Source: Holophagae bacterium
GTDB lineage: Bacteria > Acidobacteriota > Holophagae > Acanthopleuribacterales > Acanthopleuribacteraceae
Length of the DNA: 33,528 bases
Assembly: GCA_029263455.1 (NCBI GenBank)
Contig: JAJCXM010000006.1
Span: forward strand, 1 to 33,528
Reading direction: 5' to 3'
The notes beneath the pieces are model-generated. The model did no database searches. It was given only the letters and a program-made list of their open reading frames with translations, and was not told where the DNA came from. Both the position numbers and the translations under genes were made by a program. Every line of letters begins with the position of its first letter. The first letter of the stretch is position 1. Positions 24,576 through 31,479 of this stretch are shown one piece after another.

Positions 24576-24641
24576 ATGGTTCGCGGAGCGATCCAAATTG
24601 GAACTAACTTTTGCCACCAACAAACTACGCAAGTTGTGTGA
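24576..24641 (+). other. Possible 21-codon leader ORF overlapping the higB start
   Basis: The strongest ribosome site in this leader, GGAGGG (24563-24568), is 7 bases before an ATG that is out of frame with higB. It would encode MVRGAIQIGTNFCHQQTTQV plus one more residue, ending in TGA at 24639-24641, inside higB. It may be a leader peptide that tunes higB translation. It may also be meaningless. Confidence 0.28.
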
Positions 24642-24927
24642 AACGCAATCGTTAGCGGTCAAGAAGCTGGGGGACGTTGGCGCGCGCAAACTACGCGCTC
24701 GACTCTCGGACCTTCAAGTAGCAGCAACACCTCTTGAGCTGGTAGCGGGTCGCCCACACCAACTGAAAGGATCGGATTACGGCAGCATTGCGCTCGATCT
24801 CGACGGAGGTCGACGAATTGTCTTTGAACCAACCCACAAACCCATCCCCATGAAACCGGACCAGTCCATCGATTGGAAAAAAGTTACGGAGGTACGTATC
24901 CTCTACATTGGTGACTATCATGACTAG
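24598..24927 (+). CDS. higB: HigB-type toxin of a HigBA module
   Basis: The product is 109 residues. It begins (TTG start) with LELTFATNKLRKLCETQSLA, the characteristic N-terminus of a HigB/RelE subgroup, continues with LGDVGARKLRARLSDLQVA and GRPHQLKGSDYGSIALDLDG, and ends RIVFEPTHKP and VRILYIGDYHD. Toxins of this fold are ribosome-dependent mRNA nucleases. I choose the TTG at 24598 because GGAGCG lies seven bases upstream and family members start at this point; the open frame extends 14 codons further. The 3' end overlaps the antitoxin by eight bases. The toxin-first order is typical of HigBA. Confidence 0.86.
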   Translation: MELTFATNKLRKLCETQSLAVKKLGDVGARKLRARLSDLQVAATPLELVAGRPHQLKGSDYGSIALDLDGGRRIVFEPTHKPIPMKPDQSIDWKKVTEVRILYIGDYHD

Positions 24928-26005
24928 ACCAACAACTAAAGCGTTTACGCCTGACTGGATTTCCCCACCAGGCGAAACGATCGTCGATTTGCTAGAAGAG
25001 CGCAGTTGGTCACAGAGTGAGCTAGCTGACAGGCTAGGCGTCACACCTAAACACGTTAGCTGTGTGATTAGTGGTCAGGCTTCAATCTCAGAATCGTTGG
25101 CGATTAAACTAGAGCGCGTACTCGGTAGTTCGGCCGATTTTTGGATGCGACGAGAGCATCAATTTCGCATTGCGCAACAACGAATAGAAACGACAAAGAA
25201 CTTGGCCAGTTGGACTGATTGGCTCAATGAATTGCCCGTTAAAGAATTAATGCACAACGGCCACATTCAAAAGGTACGACTTACAGAAAAGAACAAGCCC
25301 GCTATCGTTGAGGAGTTATTGAATTTCTTTCGGATTGCAAGTCCAGACGAATGGCGGTCGCGGTATATCGACATTGAAGCCAGGTATAGACGAGTCACGC
25401 ACAAATCAAGTCTTCCATGTATTTCCGCCTGGCTTCGGCTTGGTGAAATCGAAGCTGAGAAAATGAGAGTTGGGAATTTTGACCGCCGTCTCTTTGAGCA
25501 AAACCTAAGTATTGCACGAACACTTACCTCGAAGCCTGCTGAGTCATTCCAGAGCCAACTCAAACGATTATGCAGCGAAGCCGGAGTGAGGCTGGTGTTT
25601 GTTCCTGCTTTGAAGGGAGCCCGAGTCAGCGGCGTTGCTCGGTGGTTGGGCCGAAATTCACCGCTCATTCAGCTATCGTTGTATGGGAAATCGAACGATC
25701 TGTTTTGGTTCACGTTCTTTCACGAATGCGCGCACATCTTATTGCATGAACGGAAGAGCCTCTTCATTGACGATTTTGACGACACAAATGATGCGACCAG
25801 TTGTGAGCAAGAGGCGGACGAATGGGCCAAGAATTTGCTTATCGCGCCCCAATACCGATCAATCTTGCCATCGCTCCAATCCAAGTCTGAGGTCCAGGAA
25901 TTCGCAAATCGTATCGGAATCCATCCTGGTATCGTGGTTGGCAGGCTCCAACATGACGGCCACATTCCATTCAGCTGGATGAACGGACTCAAAGAGAGAA
26001 CTTAA
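24920..26005 (+). CDS. higA: HigA-type antitoxin fused to an ImmA/IrrE metallopeptidase domain
   Basis: The product is 361 residues. An XRE helix-turn-helix (~12-75; SQSELADRLGVTPKHVSCVI) with the HigA signature PGETIVDLLEERSWSQ and LGSSADFWMRREHQF is followed by a central helical linker. The C-terminal half is ImmA/IrrE-like, with zinc-site HECAHILLH (268-272 for HECAH) and the third ligand region SCEQEADEWAKNLLI. HigA neutralises HigB and represses the operon; the peptidase domain in related proteins cleaves a repressor, here possibly itself or another target. The ATG at 24920 overlaps the higB stop, favouring coupled translation. The C-terminus contains a further short helix-turn segment (EFANRIGIHPGIVVGRLQHD) typical of these fusions. 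Confidence 0.91.
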   Translation: MTRPTTKAFTPDWISPPGETIVDLLEERSWSQSELADRLGVTPKHVSCVISGQASISESLAIKLERVLGSSADFWMRREHQFRIAQQRIETTKNLASWTDWLNELPVKELMHNGHIQKVRLTEKNKPAIVEELLNFFRIASPDEWRSRYIDIEARYRRVTHKSSLPCISAWLRLGEIEAEKMRVGNFDRRLFEQNLSIARTLTSKPAESFQSQLKRLCSEAGVRLVFVPALKGARVSGVARWLGRNSPLIQLSLYGKSNDLFWFTFFHECAHILLHERKSLFIDDFDDTNDATSCEQEADEWAKNLLIAPQYRSILPSLQSKSEVQEFANRIGIHPGIVVGRLQHDGHIPFSWMNGLKERT

Positions 26006-26029
26006 ACATCGTGCACGGAAGGCGTTCGA

Positions 26030-26610
26030 GCATCAAGCAACAAGCTTCAAGCATCAAGCATCAAGAATGTGAGTCGGAGTTCCCTCGGCGCGTCAACTAG
26101 TGAAGCCGGCTAGCCGGAGGTTTGGCTGTTGGCCCTCATCCTTGTCGACACAGCAAGCAGCAAGCTTCAAGCTCCGATATGGAATGCGTGCAGCTCGCTG
26201 CCGCTGTAGCTTGCAGCCGCTGCTGCTTGCAGCCGCTGCTGCTTGCTGCCGCTTTTGATCAGTGCGACGCAGGAGACGAAGAAACGACATCGATGAGCTT
26301 GCTCGTCGAGCTCAATGCTTCGAATACTCGCTTCATTTTCCTGAGTGGCACATGCGTCCCGCTTGTGATGTTAAGGAGTCCGGTTCAATCAAACGTTCGG
26401 CCTCACCTGCCTCCCAAAGCGCCCTAGCGCGACAGAATATAGCCCGGCCTAATGGTCGGGATGAGCGCAGCCCCAGACGGAATGCGGTGTCGACAGGAGC
26501 CTAAGCGACTGAGGCACCGCTTTCGCCGAAGACATCGAATGCGTCGAAGACACCCGGTCTAAGAATCAAGCGCAGCGAGGTTCGCAAGCGTTGCGTATAG
26601 GAGTTACGAG
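26030..26610. repeat. Intergenic repeat cluster IV, the most complete copy
   Basis: No gene in 26006-26736. Order: AAGC-rich stretch (26033-26066); module B with CCGGCTAGCCGG (26106-26117); module D, an AGC/AAGC-rich foldback (26152-26260); module E (26258-26395), containing CGATGAGC-tt-GCTCGTCG; module C (26419-26461) with a degraded hairpin; module A (26489-26610). The remaining ~125 bases to 26736 are unremarkable 3' flank of the propeller gene. The short frames here (26093-26504) are repeat sequence, and similar frames recur in cluster V. Confidence 0.78.
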
Positions 26611-26736
26611 GAAGTCCGTACACACCAGCCCGACCACCTAACTGGCATTTCGAAAGGCAAATAGATACGTTATTAAACGATCGAAACCAAGTGACGGAAA
26701 CAGTTGTACCGTGTGTCTCGATAATTTCTCAAATTC

Positions 26737-27858
26737 CTATTTCATGTTCATAGTCAGTTTGTTGACAATAACAACGAGTTGGCCATCCTCTTCCATTGGG
26801 CTATAGAGACGTCCATCAAACCACACAGCTGAAGGGGCTAGATCATCCCAAAACAAAGTTGACGCAGTCCCTTCCCATGCCTTCACGAAAGCACCATCGA
26901 GCCTATACATTTTCATCCCTTGGCGATTTACCGCCCATTGGTCGACTACCCCAACCCCATCATCTCCTAACGTGATCAGCTGCCATGCCATCTTGACAAC
27001 AGGAAACTTTTGTTTCAATTCGTCAGTTAGGTTTCGCAAATCGTTTGCCGAAACGACTTCATCAAAAACGACAGGATCTCGAAACCGAAATCGATCCGCC
27101 CACAACTGAACTAATGGTTCCCAAGGTTCGGACTTAGCCATATTGACGTCAGCAACAAAGGATTCTTGCTCAGTGGATGGATCATAAATGACCAATCTAG
27201 ATCCACGTACCAGGGCTAGTCGACCGTCCCTCAGGAAGGTCGCTGCGACTCTCGGTTGAAGGCTTGAAATGCAAGATGTGCGTAAGAACGCGATCCATTG
27301 ATCTCGGTTAGGTCTTGAGCCATAAAAATACTCAGCTCCCTGCTCACCAAGCACAATAGACCCTGGATAGTCTTTTCTGAACAAACGTTGTGTATAGATT
27401 CTGTGCTCGTTCTCAACGTCAAAAACCGTGTAGCGCGGACAAAGGTACGACCCGTCTGGCGACAATACGAATAACTGGCAAAGTTGTGGCATTTCGTCGT
27501 CCATCATAGGTAAAGCCCGTACAGTGCTTTCAAATGTGTTCGTATCCAGCAAGACGATTTCAGGGGTTTCCAAAATGTGTTTACGGGCCAAAGCAAGCCG
27601 GGTATCCGGCAAGAGACACATTCCCAATATCTCGGAAGGCTCTTTCTCGAATAGCGCATGTTGCCATTTCACCTCCATGGACATATCGAGTCCATAGAGA
27701 ATGCCGGATTTTGTATCGGCAACAATCAATTCATGCTCACCAACGGCAATCCAGTAGCCATTGGTCTTGATGTGGAGACCTGTTTCATATCGTGACATCT
27801 CACCGCCACTCAAATATAGACATGACCAAAATAGACAGAAAAAAAGCATAGGCTTCAT
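26737..27858 (-). CDS. Secreted beta-propeller-like protein, second propeller of the three-gene operon
   Basis: The product is 373 residues from the ATG at 27858; a TTG six codons upstream overlaps the previous gene. The start MKPMLFFCLFWSCLYLSGGE is a signal peptide whose Cys residues do not form a clear lipobox. Strand pairs such as IAVGEHELIVADTKSGILYG, LLPDTRLALARKHILETPEI, RVAATFLRDGRLALVRGSRL and VWFDGRLYSPMEEDGQLVVI fit a beta-propeller, more diverged than its neighbour. It starts four bases after the stop of the upstream propeller gene, so the two products are made together. Ligand unknown. Confidence 0.72.
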   Translation of the reverse strand: MKPMLFFCLFWSCLYLSGGEMSRYETGLHIKTNGYWIAVGEHELIVADTKSGILYGLDMSMEVKWQHALFEKEPSEILGMCLLPDTRLALARKHILETPEIVLLDTNTFESTVRALPMMDDEMPQLCQLFVLSPDGSYLCPRYTVFDVENEHRIYTQRLFRKDYPGSIVLGEQGAEYFYGSRPNRDQWIAFLRTSCISSLQPRVAATFLRDGRLALVRGSRLVIYDPSTEQESFVADVNMAKSEPWEPLVQLWADRFRFRDPVVFDEVVSANDLRNLTDELKQKFPVVKMAWQLITLGDDGVGVVDQWAVNRQGMKMYRLDGAFVKAWEGTASTLFWDDLAPSAVWFDGRLYSPMEEDGQLVVIVNKLTMNMK

Positions 27859-27862
27859 AGCC

Positions 27863-28924
27863 CTAAAACCTGACAAAGTGCTTGGCCGTGTCGTCGTATA
27901 TAAATGGATACTGCAGGCTTAGAGCGTCAAATCGATCCCACGTCGTTCTGATAATCATCGCCGGATCGTCGCCATTATCTTCATCGATAGAACAAAACAC
28001 CACCTCGTCTTCTGTCCATCCAGACACCCTAGTGATTAGAGCGGGGTCAAAATTGAGCCCTACCGGCTTGCCGTTTAAGTTAATAACTGCAAACTTGCGA
28101 TCCTTGTCAGGAAACCCGGTCCATAACTCCACAATCACATGGTCGCCAGGTGCAAACCACGCTTGCTTTATTGCAGGGAATATTTCTGGAGGTGTGTACG
28201 TCACATCAATGCCCGCGCTACCCTGCTTAAACAGTTTGAGTTGTGCTTCACCCCATTCCTCATTAAAGGGTATCTTGGAGAATTCAGGGCAGATGACAGG
28301 TTCCACTGCACCGGTTAGCATGTCCATTTGCCATATCCTGGCCTGATCACCGATCCCAACCAAAATGACCTTATTCCCGTGCGGGTGGAATACAATCATT
28401 GGAGATTGATAGGTTGGATCAAAACGATAACGACCACTCACAGTTGGGCTTTCAACCCTCCAAGTATCATTCAAAACCGATCGATCTAGCCATTCGTTAC
28501 CTTGGCGTTCCAGAAACAACCACTCAAACGGTTTAGGATCAAGATGAGTCCAATTTAGTATGGTGCGCTGTGAATTGAGATAGAACCCAGGCTTAAAAAA
28601 ATCGGCATCCTTCGTCTGGTTCACAAAATGTCCGTCTAGGTCGAAAACCGAACACTTCACGCCATCATGCCGGAGGTAAAGAAGACTGTTGTGAATATAG
28701 AGGTAGTGCGGCCGAATAAAGCTTCCAGGACCTTCTCCTTTACTTCCAAATCTCAGTCGTTTCTGCCCCGACTGTGACCAGACGTCAATACAATGGTTTT
28801 CTCGGTTTAGGTAAAACAAATCTCCGTTTTCACTGATCGCAATCTGATAGCCCACAACAGGTTTAAACGAGTCAGTTGGGGCCGTCCAATCGGCAACCCA
28901 CAACATCACTAAAGCAAGAATCAT
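27863..28924 (-). CDS. Secreted 6-bladed beta-propeller protein, first propeller of the three-gene operon
   Basis: The product is 353 residues. A short uncharged start (MILALVMLWVADWTAP) precedes propeller blades: GYQIAISENGDLFYLNRENH, CIDVWSQSGQKRLRFGSKGE followed by GPGSFIRPHYLYIHNSLLYL, which is the classic 'G..G.gpGeF..P..i.' blade signature of 6-bladed propellers. Later come KVILVGIGDQARIWQMDMLT and HVIVELWTGFPDKDRKFAVI. CGAGG is about eight bases before the ATG. It begins 18 bases after the Cys-rich peptide gene. Propellers of this family are periplasmic or surface binding proteins with mostly unknown partners. Confidence 0.8.
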   Translation of the reverse strand: MILALVMLWVADWTAPTDSFKPVVGYQIAISENGDLFYLNRENHCIDVWSQSGQKRLRFGSKGEGPGSFIRPHYLYIHNSLLYLRHDGVKCSVFDLDGHFVNQTKDADFFKPGFYLNSQRTILNWTHLDPKPFEWLFLERQGNEWLDRSVLNDTWRVESPTVSGRYRFDPTYQSPMIVFHPHGNKVILVGIGDQARIWQMDMLTGAVEPVICPEFSKIPFNEEWGEAQLKLFKQGSAGIDVTYTPPEIFPAIKQAWFAPGDHVIVELWTGFPDKDRKFAVINLNGKPVGLNFDPALITRVSGWTEDEVVFCSIDEDNGDDPAMIIRTTWDRFDALSLQYPFIYDDTAKHFVRF

Positions 28925-28942
28925 TGAAGAACCTCGATTATC

Positions 28943-29128
28943 TTAAAGAGGGCGCCAACAATCACCGGCGAAACAGGTGGTACCTGAGCCTGGTTCTCCG
29001 CAATCGGAACAAATGAAGCCATAAACACCACTGGTCCATACACAATTGCAACGCGGGCCAACGGTCTGCCTGGCAAATATAGCTGATGCCGACGCGATTA
29101 AAAGAAAAGATATCAATAGTTTTTTCAT
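28943..29128 (-). CDS. Small secreted six-cysteine peptide heading the propeller operon
   Basis: The precursor is 61 residues. The signal peptide is classic (MKKLLISFLLIASASAIFA, cleavage after Ala19). The mature ~42 residues hold six Cys at 27, 29, 40, 43, 52 and 57, in the pattern C-x-C-x10-C-x2-C-x8-C-x4-C, plus three Trp/Phe-rich turns (CNCVWTSGVYGF; CFAGDCWRPL). Six Cys in 42 residues suggests three disulfides or a metal site; the peptide would be stable outside the cell. AGAGGTG precedes the ATG at 29128; the frame itself runs 21 codons further up. The gene is 18 bases before a propeller gene. The family is not recognised. The arrangement recalls the NVEALA peptide / 6-bladed propeller pairs of Bacteroidota, but I see no sequence match. 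Confidence 0.72.
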   Translation of the reverse strand: MKKLLISFLLIASASAIFARQTVGPRCNCVWTSGVYGFICSDCGEPGSGTTCFAGDCWRPL

Positions 29129-29156
29129 AAAACACCTCTTCATACGGAATATGGTA

Positions 29157-29167
29157 GTTGTAACAAC
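29157..29167. promoter_or_regulatory. Short palindrome in the control region of the peptide-propeller operon
   Basis: GTTGTAACAAC is a perfect 5-base-arm palindrome 28 bases before the peptide start codon. On the minus strand TTCACA and ATATTC with a 17-base gap surround it, a weak promoter candidate. A regulator site is possible. Confidence 0.3.
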
Positions 29168-29230
29168 AATGTGAAAATTTGTAAACAACAAGAATTCTTC
29201 ACTTCTTGTATAGGCGCATCTGCCATGAGG

Positions 29231-29928
29231 TTACAGTAAGCTTCAAGCTCCGATGTGGAATGCGTGCAGCTGGCTGCCGCTGTAGCTTGCAGCCGCTGCT
29301 GCTTGCTGCCGCTCTTGATCAGTGCGTCTCAGGAGACGAAGAAGAGACATCGATGAGCTTGCTCGTCGATCGCAATGCTTCAAATGTTTGTCTTATGCTC
29401 CTAAGTGGCACATGCGTCCCGCTTGTGATGTTAAAAGAGTTCCGTTCAACATAGCTGCAGCCCTTCCTGACGTCCTGCCTTCGTAACGAAGAAAAGCCCC
29501 CAACAGGCAAGATGAGGCTGTCTCATAAGTCGCTTCAATCGTCTTCAATGTGAGTCCGAGCTTCCTTGGCGCGGCGTAACTAGTGAAGCCGGCTAGCCGG
29601 AGGTTCGAAGTCTTTTGTTTTTATGTACTTAGCGATGATCCAATTGAACCAACAAACTGTTTCGAGCTAATTAGAAGACTTATGCGACAGCCACAAGATG
29701 CCTGTTCCACCCTTGAACTCCACTCACCTCCCAAAGCGCCAAAGCGCGGCAGAATATAGCCCCGACCGTCAGGTTGGGGTGAATGCAGCCCCAGACGGAA
29801 TGCGGTGTCGACAGGAGCCTAAGCGACTGAGGCACCGCTTTCGACGAAGACTTCGAATGAGTCGAAGTAACCCGGTCTGCGAATCAAGCGCAGCGAGGTT
29901 CGCAAGCGCCGAATGCAGGAATTACGAG
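29231..29928. repeat. Intergenic repeat cluster V
   Basis: No gene. Order: module D (29231-29321); module E (29315-29460) with CGATGAGC-tt-GCTCGTCG; an IS-end-like sequence (29514-29530); module B (29548-29610) with CCGGCTAGCCGG at 29589-29600; unique sequence; module C (29736-29780) with CCCCGACC-gtca-GGTTGGGG; module A (29807-29928). Modules D, E, C and A are in the same relative order as in cluster IV, while B has moved. Confidence 0.78.
29514..29530. mobile_element. Solo IS-end-like sequence inside cluster V
   Basis: GAGGCTGTCTCATAAGT matches GAGACTGTCTCATAAGT, the end of the IS at 33155-33171, in 16 of 17 positions. No transposase is attached. It may be the remains of an excised or internally deleted copy of the same IS, or a chance match to its terminal repeat. 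Confidence 0.5.
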
Positions 29929-30291
29929 AAAACTCAAACTCACCTGCCCGAGCACCTCACTGGCTGATTTGGGCGGGAGAATGGTGTTCTGAATGCCAAA
30001 CCATCGAGTGTTTGCAATGGATTTACCGGCGATGTCCATGTAAGCCGCTTTCCTCCTCATGTTGGATTTGAGTTGAACCACCCGATAGATCCAAAGCACG
30101 CCGCCAGCCGTTCACCGAACCGCCGACCGAGTGCCAGGGATCGCCGACTTGCAGTCGGCATTTACTTAGCCACACCAAAGAACGGAGAATGAAGCGGTTA
30201 AGCGCCAAGCGGCACCCATGGCGAGACCAGGTGCGTTGCCAAAAAATCGAAGCCATCCAGTCTCAGTTATGATCTCACAATTGGCTCATAG
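29929..30291. other. Stretch between repeat cluster V and the RdrB-like remnant
   Basis: No convincing gene. It has a perfect hairpin GCCGACT-tgc-AGTCGGC (about 30147-30163). A frame on the plus strand near 30190-30330 (for example SVMISQLAHRLTSRQ) could be a frameshifted continuation of the RdrB-like gene upstream of its stop at 30289-30291. The short minus-strand frame at 29884-30099 begins inside this stretch and runs into module A, and I do not call it. Confidence 0.4.
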
Positions 30292-31356
30292 ACTTACTTC
30301 ACGACAACATGTCCCCGTAAACTACCCCTTTGGGTGGATTCCCCGCCTTTTCGATCTAGGTTTGTTGGGATTGATGCAGCGGGCAACGAATTTCACGCAC
30401 CACCAGAAGTCTTTGCGCCATTGTTTCGACAAGCCAGTTATGATGGCATGACCAATCGAACCTATCATGTTGGCGAGGACTTTCCTCATCTGATTTCAGG
30501 AATACGTGCAGTCGACGAGGCTGTGGCCTTCTTAGAATTGAGGCACGGTGACCGTATTGGACATGCGACAGCAATCGGTATCAATCCAGAATATTGGCTA
30601 AATAGAATGCCTGACAGATGCTACTTAGAAGTAGGTTGTCTGTTAGATGACTTAGTCTTTTCTCTAACAATCCTTGACCGGAATGGTTACGAAAAATCTA
30701 TACTGTCTGTGATCCAAAGGAAGATACTTGAACTTAGTCGATTGGTTTATGGATACGACGTCCCTACTGAAGTTTTGGAACGATCCCGTTTGATGCGCCA
30801 TCTCGACGCGAGGTATCTCGATGAAATTGACTCCATGTGCCTGGGTCTTCAGAAAGAAATGGAATTGGCTAAACTGAGGGAAACTAAAAATATGGATCCC
30901 GAGGCATTCAAGCTATTCGAGTTGTACCACGCCAAAGAAACCGTCATTCGCTACAAAGCTATCACACCCTTTGAAACGAAATTCCTGCCTGCCGATGTGC
31001 TCCGATCTCTTCAACGATTTGTCATGAGTACAGTGATGAGTCAACAAATCTTTATTGAAGTTATGTTGACCAGCAACGTCAGAATCTCAATGTACGATGA
31101 TTATGATAAACATCATTTATGGGAGTGGCTCTCATCAACAGGCGACGGATGTCTGCGCGAATCTAAGCCCACGGTTGTCCTGTGTTCAGATGACCCCGGT
31201 ATCTTTTCATGCAGCATGCGCATCGAAGCGGAGTTGGTTTACCAAATGTTGACGAAAAATAAAACCAACAATTCCTATGCTGAACAAACCGTCAGAGAAA
31301 TCCTCGAGCGGGCAAACGAAAAGTCATTCGGACCTTGTCAACTTCGTCAAGACTAA
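30292..31356 (+). pseudogene. RADAR-type adenosine deaminase RdrB, C-terminal part only
   Basis: The open frame starts after a TAG at 30289-30291 and gives 354 codons. Visible deaminase blocks: FVGIDAAGNEFHAPP, the catalytic HVGEDF (about 45 residues after the GTG at 30334), GIRAVDEAVAFLEL, GDRIGHATAIGI, and LCSDDPGIFSC with the metal/catalytic Asp. The wording of the HVGEDF.HL.SGIRAV block and the following DDLVFSL segment fits RdrB, the deaminase of the RADAR anti-phage system, better than housekeeping adenosine deaminase. RdrB proteins are about 800 residues. The N-terminal half with the first zinc-binding HxH motif is missing, so the product cannot be an active enzyme. No RdrA ATPase gene is present. 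No good start or ribosome site is seen. Confidence 0.68.
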
Positions 31357-31479
31357 AGGCGAATGATCCTATCTTTCAAAAGCAAATCACATCGTAGGTT
31401 ATCTAGAAACGGCTAGATATTGAATCGCCCTTTTGCCTCGCCCAAATTGCAAGAATGCTACTTGGCTCGTTTCCTATTG
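31357..31479. other. Gap between convergent defence-gene remnants
   Basis: Short stretch between the stops of the RdrB-like gene and the helicase gene. No gene and no strong terminator is seen. Confidence 0.4.

Noticed and set aside
26152-26260. AGC/AAGC-rich array considered as a CRISPR or microsatellite
   Set aside because: Units are 6-15 bases, irregular, without unique spacers, and part of a dispersed module.
26093-26504. Several 65-100 codon frames on both strands
   Set aside because: They fall within repeat modules D, E and C; related frames appear in cluster V because the DNA is repeated, and they are broken differently in each copy.
29884-30099. 71-codon minus-strand frame containing MDIAGKSIANTRWFGIQNT
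   Set aside because: The middle looks protein-like, but the frame runs into module A and has no ribosome site. It could be a gene fragment, but I cannot name one.
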